From Lepiota brunneoincarnata (taxonomy: Eukaryota; Basidiomycota; Agaricomycetes; Agaricales; Agaricaceae), in the NCBI GenBank assembly GCA_023014365.1, contig JAEBUN010000026.1, positions 124,001-188,000 of the forward strand: DNA of 64,000 nucleotides, in the 5' to 3' direction. The notes below the pieces were generated by a model. That model ran no database searches, was not told where the DNA came from, and saw only the letters and a program-made list of their open reading frames with translations. The translations under genes and the position numbers were made by a program. Below, one piece after another: positions 35,956-46,715 of the stretch (the first letter of the stretch is position 1; every line of letters starts with the position of its first letter).

Positions 35956-36972
35956 TTAGAATTCTCCTACTGGTTCTCTGCACATGTTGGACATGGCAAC
36001 ATTGTCGTATCCATCATTGAAATCATCTTCTTCAGGATATTCAAGTCCTGAGTATTGGTAATGAAGGGATGGGGTGGTTTGAGGTTGAGTGGCCATAGGT
36101 CTGTTGTAAGGTGTATGCCTTGTTCCCTTTGAGGGGCATTCAGTTTGTTTGTGGCAAGGTTGGAATACTCCACAGTGTGGGCATCTATATTTGATGCAGT
36201 CATATGAGTAGTGGCCTGGAGCATATTGTTTGCAACCAAGGCAGGTGAATTGGGGGCAGTCCATGGCCCAGTGTCTGATTTGTTTGCATTGAATGCATTG
36301 GGATCTGTAATTAGGTTTGGGGTTTGGAATTTGTTGTATGGGAGCAGGGGAGTTCTGTAGTGGAGTTGGTTTGGTGGTGTTTTTACAGAAGGGGTTGTTA
36401 GTTCCGACCAGATTCTTTCTTTCTGACATGGGAGTTGGAGTGTTTTTATTGGTGGGGGGTGTCACATTGGATTGTTTCTTTCTTGGCATTTGGGACATGA
36501 GTCCTTGGCGTGTGAGGAGGAATACCTCATAATTCTCAGTCCACTTTTGTTGGGCATGGAAGGCGTTGTGGAGGAGTTTTGTTTGTTTAACGTGATGGGT
36601 ATAATTTGCCCATACTTCTTTGTTGTAGTCGCTGATGGGGGCATTGTTGACTTTGTTGGTGAGGAATTGGGTGGATGTGATTGTGTGTAAGTCTGCTATA
36701 CTAGTTGTGATTGGTTCCATACTTTTTACTCCAGCCATGTGGAAGTTAATGGGTAGGGCAGCTACTGGTTCTGGTTTGGGTGTGGCATTGGGGTTGGGAG
36801 TTTCATCTCTGATGTTGATGAAGGTATTGGAAGGTGTGAATGGGCATGGCCTTGGGATTGGAGTTGGGGAATTTCTTTTGATGTCGGGATCATTGATGAT
36901 GATAACAGAGGAGGAAGAGGAAAAGGGGGGAGTGGATTGGGGGCGGACAAGGTCAAGGTTGTTCATGGACAT
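35956..36972 (-). CDS. Extra 3' ORF of chromovirus B with triple zinc knuckle
   Basis: 338 codons from ATG at 36972 (a second ATG at 36966) to a stop at 35956, with no internal stop. N-terminal ~120 residues are Pro/Ser/Thr/Asn-rich; a middle part is helical in look; the C-terminal third has three CCHC-like knuckles: CIQCKQIRHWAMDC, CLGCKQYAPGHYSYDC and CPHCGVFQPCHKQTEC. The tail is acidic. The position is after integrase-chromodomain, where Ty3/Gypsy elements normally have no ORF or an env-like one. No signal peptide or membrane segment is visible, so it is not env-like. CCHC knuckles suggest nucleic-acid binding, possibly a second nucleocapsid-like protein. It is open although gag and pol have stops. 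The second ATG overlaps the pol stop as ATGA. Confidence 0.7.
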   Translation of the reverse strand: MSMNNLDLVRPQSTPPFSSSSSVIIINDPDIKRNSPTPIPRPCPFTPSNTFINIRDETPNPNATPKPEPVAALPINFHMAGVKSMEPITTSIADLHTITSTQFLTNKVNNAPISDYNKEVWANYTHHVKQTKLLHNAFHAQQKWTENYEVFLLTRQGLMSQMPRKKQSNVTPPTNKNTPTPMSERKNLVGTNNPFCKNTTKPTPLQNSPAPIQQIPNPKPNYRSQCIQCKQIRHWAMDCPQFTCLGCKQYAPGHYSYDCIKYRCPHCGVFQPCHKQTECPSKGTRHTPYNRPMATQPQTTPSLHYQYSGLEYPEEDDFNDGYDNVAMSNMCREPVGEF

Positions 36973-39900
36973 CTTTGAGTGTGTTTGGTGGTAGAGCAAA
37001 GTTGCTTCTGGTAGGTTCTGGGTAGTTCCTGGTCATTGCTGTTGAGTTGATGTTCTTCTTTATACTCTTCCAAGTATTCATTGGCATTGTTGTGGAGATC
37101 TTCTTCAGATATCCATTGGTTCTCTGTGTGGGAGTATCCTTTCCAATGTATGTAGTATTGGAATTTTCCACAGTATTGGTGGTGATTAAGAATGGCTTCT
37201 ATTCTGTATTCTTCTTCTTCATTGATGATGTCTGGTGGTGGTGGTGTTGGATGAGGTCTGTATGCTTCTGTTTTGTTGTATGGGGTTAAGAGGTTTTGGT
37301 GGAACACCAGATGTATCTTCCATTTGATTTGAAGTTTTAGTTTGTATGTAAGTGGTGATAGGACTTCTGAAATAAGGAAAGGTCCTAGTCATTTTGGGGA
37401 TATTTTGTTGGAGATGAAGGGGAGTTTGAGGTTCTTGGCTTCTAGCCATACTTTTTGATGTGTTTCAAGGGGTTTGACAGTTCTTCTGGTTCTTTGTTTC
37501 ATAATATCAGTGGAGAGTTGGTGTGCCGCATGTGCTTCTTTTCTGGCATCATCAAGGAGTCCGATGCATTTGTCTACTGATGGAAAGTTTGATGTTTCCA
37601 TTACCATGGGTATTGGTGGAGGGTTGTATCCCATGATTAGTTCAAATGGGGATTTCTGCCTTGAGGCATGTATTTTGGAGTTGTGTGCAAACTCAGTGAT
37701 AGGGAGGGTTTCTGACCAGTCAAGGGGATTCCTGGTGCAGTATATGGCAAGGTAGGTCTCAATTTCTTGGTTGTATTGTTTGGTGGAACCATCTGTCTGG
37801 GGGTGGTATGCAGTTGAGAATGCTTGTTGGATGTTTAGGTGTTTGGCTAGCTCTCGGAGGGAGTTGGCAGCAAATCTGGGGTCTTGATCTGATATGATTT
37901 TGTCAGGTAATCTGAACCTAGTGAAGACTTTTTCTATTAATAGTTGTCTGATGTCATCAGCATTTGATCGATCTGAGGTTGGGATGAAAATTACCCCCTT
38001 TGTAAGGCTGTGGTCCACCATGGACAATATCACATTATGGCTGGTGCTAGGCGGTAGACCAGTGATAAGATCCCATGAGATCTGAGCAAATAGGTGTTTG
38101 GAGGATGATGGAGGGATTAGTTGAGTCAGTGCGTGATCCGGTCTGTGTATGATTTTGTGTTGCTGACACTCTGGACAGCCTTTGACATAGTTCTTTATGA
38201 CCATCAATATTCCTGGCCAATATACTTCTTTCTTGGCAAGGCGGTATGTTTCCTGTTCTCCAGGGTGGCCACATGTAGGGTGGTCATGGTATCTTGTGAT
38301 GATATCATGTCTGAGTTGGAGGTCTTCTGGAATGATGACATGTTCTTGGAATGTGAGGAGTGGACCATTTTGGGTTGGAACTGTTCCGAAGTCTTTATCA
38401 GTGGCATTAGGGTGGGATTCTTTTAGGAGTTGGAATGCTTCAGTGGTTCTAGCATCATATTTGGGTGATTCCATGATTCTTTCTTGGAGTTCCATATTGA
38501 TGGTGGCAATAAAGAGGTGTTCTGGGAGTACTGTGATCAAGTTTTGATCTTCTATATTGGCTGCAGCAACAAAGAGGTTGTCTGGAAGCATGGTAATGTC
38601 TTTGTTATCATTATCCACATCAGGGACATAGTCTGGATGTCTTGATAGGGCATCTGGTGCAGAGATCTTTGATCCTGGGACATGTTCTAACTTGAAGTTG
38701 TAGTTGGCAAGGGTCTGGACCCATCATGCTTGTCGGTGATTGATTTTCTGGGGTTTACACCAGTATGTGAGGTTCTGGTGGTCCATTCTAATGCGGACAG
38801 TATGGGGGCTGCCAAGGAGGTAGTGGTGCCATTCTTCAAGGGCTCAGATAATTGCCAGGAGTTCCCTGTCATAGATGTCGTAGTTGCGTTCTGCTGGTCT
38901 GAACATCTTTGAATAGAATGATATGGGTTTCCATATTCCATTGATGTCATGTTGGTACAGGACAGCTCCTGATGCAAATTTGGAAGCATTGGCTTCTATT
39001 TCAAAGGGTTTTGTGGAGTTGGGCATGAGGAGTACCAGTTCCTTTAAGAATTTGTTCTTGAGTGTTTTGAATACTTTTTGTTGTTCTTCTTTCCATTCAA
39101 ATTTATTCGATTTGGATAGGAGTTGGTTAAGGGGTTTGGTGTGGTGGAGTAGCTATGGATGAACTTCTGGTAGAAGTTGCAGAATCTGATGAATTTCTGA
39201 ATGTGTCAGACTGTTTTTGGCACTGGCCAGTCTTCTATTCCCTTGAGTTTTCCGGGATCCATTTTGATTTTGTCTGGCATGATGATCATGCCAAGGTATT
39301 TGAGTCATTGTTTGTTGAACTTGCATTTCTCTGTTTTGAGGTAAAGGTCATTTTCCTGCAGGATCTGCAGTACTTTTTCCGTAAGTTAGTCAGTTTCTTC
39401 TTGGGTTTTGCCATAAATTAGGATATCATCCATATAGATGATGATTCCTCCTTTCTCCATTATCTTGGAGAATAATGTGTCCATCATATGTTGGAACATT
39501 GCGGGACTGTTGCAAAGTCCTGAAAAACATGACAGTTGGTTTGAAAAGACCCATAGGAGTCTTGAATGCTGCTTTCCATTGATCACCATCTTTGAACATT
39601 ATTGTATCCTAGGCAGACGTTGAGCTTAGTGAAGTACTTAGCTCCTTTGAGTTTATCCATGATAGAGGAAATCATGGGGATTGGGTAGGCATTTTTGATG
39701 GTGTGATCGTTAAGATAATGATAGTCTTGGCAGGGTCAGAGGTCTCCTCCTTTCTTCGCAACAAAGAAGAAAGGTGATGCCATAGGGGATTTTGAGGGGC
39801 AGATATACCCTTTTTGGAGGTTTTCATCTATGAATTCCTTGAGTGCTTTTTCTTTGGCAGATGCCACTTGATATGATTTCATTGATTTTGCTTCAAATGT

Positions 39901-40700
39901 CAGTTTTAGTTTGATTTTGTGATCAAATGTTCTTGATGGTGGGAATTGTTCAGAGGCTTTCTTGTTGAATATTTTAGCCCATCAGGCAAATCTTTGAGGG
40001 ATCTCAGGTGATTTCTTGTTTGATTCCAGTTGTTTTCCTTTTTGGTTTGCCAATTTTGTCAGATTGTGTTGCTCATTGTGGAGCATTGTGGCGTGTGTTG
40101 CTTTGGCATTTACTTCTAATGGGGTTAGAAGCATTGGGTTCATTTCTCTTTCTAAAGAGAAGGTGTCAAGGTCAACATTTGACAGGTTGACATATTCTTC
40201 TGGGTTGTCCTTGGGTTGAGAGGTTTTTCCAGTCATTATGTCTATGGCAATGGAGTTGAGTTTGATAGGTTGTCATAGGGTTCTGAGGAGTTTTGAGAAG
40301 TCTTTGTGGTCGATTTGGGTTTTCCAAGAGAATGACTTGGTTTTCCAGTTGATGTCAGGATTGTATTGTTCCAACCAGGTAAATCCGATGATGAGATCTT
40401 TCTCACCAGTGTTTGTGATGTATGCTTCTAGCATGCAATCTCTTCTATCAATGATGGTTCTGACTTTGATGTATTCATAGATCTTGTCATGTTGATTGTC
40501 AGTTCCATCAACATTGCTGAGTGGGATTGGTTGGTCCAGCTGTTTGGTTTGATAACCATGTCATTCAATGACTTTGTGGGAGATAAAGTTCCCTTGGGCT
40601 CCTGAGTCTATCAGCACAGTGATGGCCATGGGTTTTGATGTCCATTCACTCCAAATCTCAATGGGTAGGTAGAGAGATCATTTATTTTGGGAGAGTCGTA
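36963..40700 (-). pseudogene. Chromovirus B pol: protease, RT, RNase H, integrase, chromodomain
   Basis: Protease: LIDSGAQGNF at about 40588-40617. RT: PSKSPMASPFFFVAKKGG (about 39740-39795) and the YMDD box at 39426-39437. RNase H: FEIEANASKFASGAVLYQ and the YDRELLAII block (38844-39010). Integrase: zinc HHCC with HPTCGHPG (about 38265-38290) and CPECQQHK (about 38160-38185), then DDE with WDLITGLP, SDQDPRF (about 37870) and QEIETYL (about 37755). After a stop at 37386-37388 the frame continues through LGPFLISEVL to the chromodomain, YCGKFQYYIHWKGYSHTEN... WISEEDLHN (about 37080-37240), and ends at 36963. At least two stops (RT region near 39733; 37387) fall where Arg is expected, as if CGA became TGA. 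Confidence 0.9.
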
Positions 40701-40834
40701 GTTGTACAGAATTTATTGAGAAAGTGTCCATCTGAGAGTGAGAATATATAGAGTCCTTCTGGGAATGAGCAGGGGTGCATCAGTCTGTGTTCTGTTTTAA
40801 AAATCCTGGAAGGGACGCATCTCCAGGTCTTTGG

Positions 40835-42429
40835 CTAGTGCAGAGTGGAGTTCTGGTTGGAGTTCAGGGTTGAGGTCATTGACCATTTGGCGCATCTGAG
40901 ATGCAACTTCTGCGATGGCAAGAGAGTACTTGCGTTGTGGTGATTGTTGGGCACCCTGGTTTGGGAATCTGGGATGAGTGTTTTGTTGTCCAGGGAAGGG
41001 ACAGTTGGGGTTTCACACAGGGTGAGGGGGATTTGTGTGCATTCCAGGAAAGCATCTTGCTTGAGTGGGTTGAGGGCATTTGCTAACCCAGTGGTCTTTG
41101 GCTCCACATCGGAAGCATTCTTGGTTCTGATAGGCTTTAATTTGTTGTCCAGTGACAATGGCATCTATCTCCAAGGGGTCTTGAAGGTCTTCTTTGGCAT
41201 AGTCCATTTGAGGGATTTCTGGGTAAGGGTCTTTGTAATCTTCTTCCTTTGTGGCATGGTCTATTTCCATGGCATGTGGGTCTTGTGGTGTGAAATGTGG
41301 AGCATTACTCCTTTGGTAGAATTGTGTGTAAGGCACATTGTGGTTTGGATGGCTTGGTCCACAGTTGGGTTTGGTTCCTTTGGGGGAACGTGTTCCTGGG
41401 GGTGCCATAGAGGGCATTGATTCAGCAGAAATTGTCATCAAGTTTATTGGCTTGGGTATATCAAGTGGTGATAGTTGTCAGGGGGTTCTCTGATTCATCA
41501 ATTTTCATGGCAATGTGGCAGTTGATTGCCTTGCAGTATAGATTGATCAAGGTACGATCTTCTGTGACTCCGGATTGTTGGACAAGTTCCTTGAACTGAG
41601 AATTGAATTCAGTCATTGGTTTGCCTGCTTGATGCAGGGTTTGGAGTTTGGTATGCATGTACGCATGTTCATCTGCCAGGGTGAAATTGGCTCTGAGTCT
41701 GGCTGTGAAGTTGTCCTATGACTCTATGGCTATGGGTTGCCCCTGTTGGGTTTGGGCATTCCTCTCATGGAGGTATTGTCTGGCCCAGGCTTGGGCATCT
41801 CCTGATTGCATTATTGAGAGGACAAAGAGAGTCCTAGCCAGGTCAGTGTTGTAAGTGGTCACGTTAGTGAGTACATAAACTTCACATTGGAAGATTCAAT
41901 CTTCAAAAAGTCTTCTGGTTCCATTGAAGGTGATGGGTTTGAGGAGTCCTAACTCCTTTGGGGTTTGTGCAGTGGCCATTATTTGTAGTTGTCTGGGTGG
42001 CAGCAGCAGTGGCATGGGAGGTGCTGGTAGGGCTAAGGGTGGTTGTGGATCAGGATCCGATTGGTTGTCATCTGTGATATAGATGTCTGAGTTGTTGTCA
42101 ACTGGGATTTTTCCTAGGTTGAGTTCAACAAAGGCTTTGTGTCTTAAAAGGAGGTTTTCTTCGGAACCTGTAAGTTCTCTTAGTTGTTGTATGGCTTGTT
42201 GGAGTCGTTCAAGTTCGAATTCAGAAAGTTGGTTTGCGATGATATCGCATTTGTCTTGTTCTTTGTGTTGTCTTTGTCTTTTGGCTAGTGCAGTGGAGAC
42301 ACTTGGTAATGTTGGGACAAGTTGGGTAGATGTTGATGCACATGGGGTAGGTGAATCAAATGGGAATGGAGGATAGAACGGTGATGGTGTTTGAGTGGGT
42401 CATGGTGTGGGATTTCTTCTGGGATCTGG
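40835..42429 (-). pseudogene. Chromovirus B gag, C-terminal part
   Basis: Continues from the N-terminal piece at 44287-44380 once LTR C3 is removed. Contains the helical capsid-like region (about 41900-41470, with TEFNSQFKELVQQSG) and a CCHC knuckle CFRCGAKDHWVSKC (about 41080-41120) near the C-terminus. Scattered stops break the frame (for example near 41458 and 41720). Gag packages the element RNA into particles. Confidence 0.8.
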
Positions 42430-44286
42430 TATTGTGCTGCAAAATCATTTCATTTGTGAAATCACTAGCTAATAAAGTAACTAACTCTCCATTACCAAAT
42501 AATATTAGTATATGGCCATAGTCAGACACTGGGTGTGAGAGATTTAGAATACTATCTAAAATATGTGAAGGCAGACATCTCAGAAACAGAACCAGAACAC
42601 CTAGATGAGTGAAAAGTGATGTTAACTAACTTATTGGTGACAAGGCTATGGAAGAATGACTCTGGTATGAATGTACCCAAGCATTGTATCCAATACCATG
42701 TTAACTAAGATATTAGTTAAGATACTCATGACTGCACAAAAGACCCATTTCTTCGCCTCTGCCCTAGAAAGTGGATGAGTCACAACACCTATGTCATCCA
42801 GATGGTACCTAGTCATAATAACAGGTCTGGGAGTGAATCTTGACAAAAGAATGTAGGGAGTAGCTAATGCCCTGACAAGAATGTCCCCTTGGAACAGTTC
42901 TGATGATATTGAAACCTAAGGGATCAAATGGGGGTATCCCAGAGGGTACTCAGGGAAGGATGCCCCCTCATAGAAACAAAAAGAGATCAGAAATGATGAA
43001 CTAGAAAATGAAGATTGATAAGAATAGAATAAGCTAATTAATTCTAGTGTTAGTCTACTACCTGAAGACTATGGAAGTGGACTTTAGAACATTAGGGTTG
43101 AGAAACTCAGGTGTGGAGAGTCCAAGAATAAAAACCAATAGATAAATGTTAGCAAGGAAACTTGCTAACCCGGCTGGCTGTGATATAAATAGCCAGGCAC
43201 CTAGGGAGCAAGTCCCTGAGAGCAAATTGATGTTGCTGATATTGGAACTCCTAGAATGATGCTCCTAAATGATGAGGAGACAATAAAATGATGAAGCTGA
43301 AGGCTTGTTTCAGGTATACCCATAAGTTAATTGTACATTATTATAAAAACTTGTCTGTAAATTACATGGGAGGCAAGAAACCGCTTGCCCATTTCCCCCC
43401 CCTGATTGTATGGTCAATTAGGATAGGAATATAAAGCAATTTTATGCGATTTTCTTCAGTCATAGACCACCAGAGACTTAAAGAGTTATACTCTTTAAAA
43501 CCAGACCCATTGAAACAATTGAGATATTGACAGACCCTTCTGCTTGACTCGAGAACTGAATACAAGTTGCTATGCCTCTTCTGTTCTTAAGTAGAAAGTT
43601 CACTAACTTCCATTTCTTTGGGTTCCTCTTAGAGGCCTTGCCTCAGAAGTATACCATTGAATTGTAGAGCTGTTTAATTGAGAAGCAAACATAGTATGCT
43701 AGGGCCCATTGAAAACACTGTCCACTAGGTCTATCTAGTTTAAAGATACTTACTGCAGGAGCTCACTAGAAGCCTGTCTCACTGAGTAGTATAAAGTTTT
43801 ATTGCCTTGTTCAGAAGCTGTAGTGCGCTAGGGCCCATTAGATAATGCTGTCCGCTAGGCCTACTAGCTTAAAGACACTTCCTGCAGGAGCTTGTCAAAA
43901 GCCTGGCTCACTGGGTAGTGTAAATTTACAGTATTGTCAAGAGAAAAGGATGTAGTATGCTAGGGCCCATTAGAACACATTGTCTACTAGGTCTATGGAG
44001 GTTCACTGATTGCAAAAGCTTGCATTTTGCCTGACTTATCGAATCGTGAAGATATTAGTTAACATACTATATAGTAATGACCATCAAAGTTCCCATTGTA
44101 TTCAGATAGAACAACTGTCTGTCTAGTTGAAGACTAAGAGAATAACTTACCAAGACCCTAAAACACTAGAATTGAATATATTTCTGGAGATCTGTGACAA
44201 CCTCTCCCCCACAAACTTATAAAGTCGGAATTAGCAAACCTGTTAATGAACTTCATTTTTGATCTTGTAAAGTAATCTGCTTTTCA
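42430..44286 (+). mobile_element. Solo LTR C3 inside chromovirus gag
   Basis: 1857 bp, TATTGTGCTGC (TG changed to TA) to TTTTCA, flanked by the 4-bp duplication CTGG (42426-42429 and 44287-44290). Comparison with the uninterrupted gag start at 63690-63720 shows the exact breakpoint in a GGGATCTGGGTTTTG context. TATA box GATATAAATAG near 43181, CAATAAAATG near 43281, and three ~135 bp internal repeats at about 43690-44010. 95%-like identity to C1. Confidence 0.9.
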
Positions 44287-44380
44287 CTGGGTTTTGTATA
44301 CCTGGTCCTGAGATTCTGTTTCTTGATTTGGGAAGAGGGGGTGATGGGGATTCTTGGGCTGAGAATTTCTTTGGTGGCAT
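44287..44380 (-). pseudogene. Chromovirus B gag, N-terminal piece
   Basis: The ATG at 44378-44380 sits in a CCACC context and starts MPPKKFSAQE, matching the gag start at 63605 in the other B copy. LTR C3 cuts the frame after about 30 codons. Confidence 0.8.
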
Positions 44381-44456
44381 GGTGGCAGTTGTCTAGTGAT
44401 CAATTACCACTAGAAGTATGAAGAATTGGGTGAGGATGACTTGTATACTGAGGTAC

Positions 44457-45166
44457 TGTTATGAACAGTCCAGACTGAGAGGAACAAGAACAACTATTCA
44501 ACTTCACAAGATGGGTACAGGAAACCACAGACCAGTTGCAAGCACAGGAATATGAAGACAAAGAAGGGGAATATTGCAATGCCATGCAGGACTTGGCAAG
44601 AGAAGCAGGAATGGAGATAACTCTGGAGGATATTCTGGAATACCCTGAGGATGAAGAAGATAGCCATGGATCAACTGATCCAACCTCCAATACAGATGGA
44701 AGCACCAAGAGAATGGAGAGTGAGAATGGAAGAGAATCCATGGAGATAGAATCAGGAGAAGAGGATTATGAGTCAGAGGAAAGCAATGGAACATTGCACA
44801 GCAGTGGAATAGAGAATGAGGACACTGACTCATTGTAATATATAAATAACAGTAGGATGCCATCAGCTAGGATGTGCATTGTGGTCAAGACTGTGCAGGA
44901 CAAGTAGAACAGCCCAATAACCTATAACGAGTATATAGTATCTCATAGGTATATAAGGCCTGTACAAGTAGAGATTAAAGCCTCAAGCTTTAATCTTGTT
45001 AACAGCAGTTGTTAACCCTCTCTGCCTTAACTTGGCATGTTCCCTTGTTATCTCATTGAGTGCGATCCACTAAGCTCTGCAAGGCCAACCATCTCGGACA
45101 CCTTGTAGAGTGATTGAAGGCTATCTCCAGTTATCCTTGGATACAGAAGGAGTATGGATCATAACA
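44457..45166 (+). mobile_element. LTR-type insertion G, 710 bp, with acidic ORF
   Basis: TGTTATGAACAG to GGATCATAACA, with a perfect 5-bp target duplication GGTAC (44452-44456 and 45167-45171). It lies in the leader of chromovirus B; the B copy at 63234 lacks it. TATATAAGG near 44949 and an inner GTTAACAGCAGTTGTTAAC palindrome near 44998. An open frame (about 44470-44838) has EDILEYPEDEED and ends with TDSL; it is strongly acidic and looks like the C-terminal end of a gag-type protein. Either a solo LTR with coding sequence in U3 or a small non-autonomous element. Confidence 0.75.
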
Positions 45167-45460
45167 GGTACAAGTTCCAAGATCTGATGTGACTGCAGTT
45201 GCAGTAGCAATGGATGAGTTTGAGTTCGACTGTGAGTATATGGTGTACTGAGAGTATGGCTATGGTGATGAAGGTCACTAGCAATAGATGAGCCAGGTCT
45301 GCTGGCAGAGGCAGGATGGAGGATAAGAATGTAGCAACGGCTACAGAGAACATTGCAATTGGTGACAACATTGTATTCCATGACACAGAGTACCTCAATG
45401 CATTCAGTATGTTGGCAGAGCAGAGGGCAAGCAAGAGATAAGCAGCAGAGTATCTTAGTG

Positions 45461-45472
45461 TTTTGTTACCTG
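45461..45472 (-). other. Self-priming primer binding site of chromovirus B
   Basis: AACACTAAGATA (minus strand), one base after the 5' LTR end. It is the exact complement of TATCTTAGTGTT inside the LTR (plus 45623-45634), which lies 34 nt downstream of the LTR TATA box, where transcription should start. This is the self-priming layout known from Tf1/sushi-type chromoviruses, replacing a tRNA primer. The same 12-nt pair occurs in the copy at 63064-63075/63235-63246. Confidence 0.75.
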
Positions 45473-45473
45473 G

Positions 45474-45874
45474 GTTAGGGGTTTGCTCTTGAGTAGCATG
45501 GTGTTTGTCACAGGATGTCTATACAGACTTGGTCCTGTCCTACTAGGCATGACTTGGAGACAACGGAGCACTATAGTCCAGCCAGTTTAAGGGCAAAGAG
45601 GTATAGGAGGCAAGAACTTTATAACACTAAGATAAGGATGCAAGGTACAGTACAGTATCCTTATATACTACTATGTGTGGCTATGCTCCTACTATATATA
45701 TCTGGACCCAGGTAGAGTGAGTCATACTGAGTCAGAGTCTTATCTAACTAATTATAGATTGTTCTGATGTGCACTTCTGATTGTTTCAGAGTGACAGTTC
45801 TTCTATCTATTTATATATTTGGTGCTTCTGATAAGAGTTCCTTCTGGATAGGCTTCTGATAAGGGGATTCTGAT
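45474..45874 (-). mobile_element. 5' LTR of chromovirus B (B4), cut by KDZ
   Basis: TGTTACCTGGG on the plus strand to GGGATTCTGAT, where the KDZ transposon begins; the missing AACA is at 57125-57128. TATA box on the minus strand near 45659-45670. Slightly longer than B3 because of a duplicated GGCTTCTGATA-type segment near its plus-strand 3' end. Confidence 0.9.
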
Positions 45875-46480
45875 CACATAGTCAACCTACAGTGTATTGA
45901 GTGAGTGGGGCCAGCAAAGACATACATAGTATTGAGTGAGTGGGGCTCAGCAGGCCTGCTGAGACATACATTGTATCAAGCAAGTGGGACTCAGTGGGCC
46001 TGCTGGGTTGGTCCATCATCCTATATAGCTCTGCTCATGTGTTTGGGAAGCATGTCAGAGGGGCCCTTATGATCCAAGGATCATGGAGGCATAGAATGCT
46101 AGGCTTGGAAGTGGATAGCAAGCAATTGCAGAGCTGTGGCATGGCATGAGACTAAATAAGAACATTTCCATGGATTGATTGCTTGACAAAAATTAAGTGA
46201 TAATAGATATTTGACATAATGGAAGTGCCAAATGGTATTGGGTTAGGTGGCATGGGTGGCAATTTTGGGGTGGCATGAGTGAGGTGAATCAGTCTGGTTG
46301 GAAAAAGAAAGAGGGGGGCATCTAATCAATGAGTGATGGATAAGGCAACAACAAGTCAAGGAAAGTGACAGCAAGAAAAAGCCAGCATGGGGCGGCAGGC
46401 GGCACAGAATGAACATTGCTGAATGGTATGGGGGGTGGGTGGCATCAGTGGCAAGCTCATTGCAGCACTTTTGAGAAGAA
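45875..46480 (+). repeat. KDZ left terminal inverted repeat
   Basis: Pairs with 56510-57117 in inverted orientation. The outer 150 bp hold about three copies of a ~50 bp direct repeat built on GTATTGAGTGAGTGGGGC ... AGCAGGCCTGCTGAGACATAC, likely subterminal transposase binding sites. Confidence 0.85.
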
Positions 46481-46715
46481 TCAAGATGGTGTGATAAAAC
46501 TGGAAGACTATTTTCATGGGCATGTATTAAAAGATATTATGCAAGATGGGGTGGCATTGTACTGGATAGCCTAAAATGAGGGCAGGCAAAGTTTTGAACA
46601 ATGGAGGTCAGGGATACCTTCAAAACCATAAGCAATTATTATGTATGGTATATACACAATGATTCAAATATTCAGCAAGATGGGGAGGTTAGGGACAATG
46701 TGAGTAGTATTAGAG

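Larger units (their letters stand above)
35492..45874 (-). mobile_element. Ty3/Gypsy chromovirus B, near full length
   Basis: Order in minus sense: 5' LTR (45474-45874, last four bases at 57125-57128 beyond the KDZ insertion), primer site, leader, gag (from 44380), protease, reverse transcriptase, RNase H, integrase, chromodomain, an extra zinc-knuckle ORF, polypurine tract, 3' LTR. It is interrupted by G (44457-45166) in the leader and C3 (42430-44286) in gag. Removing them leaves about 7.8 kb. Stops in gag and pol make it inactive. The chromodomain places it among chromoviruses. Family B solo LTRs lie at 5812 and 12748, and another copy enters the window at its right end. Confidence 0.9.

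Noticed and set aside
36635..36994. Plus-strand open frames across the chromovirus 3' ORF
   Set aside because: Antisense shadows of the 338-codon zinc-knuckle ORF, whose low-complexity codons leave the opposite strand open.
45879..46150. Possible second LTR beginning at TAGTCAACC
   Set aside because: The sequence is mirrored at 56510-57117 with a flanking direct repeat, so it is a DNA transposon inverted repeat, not an LTR.
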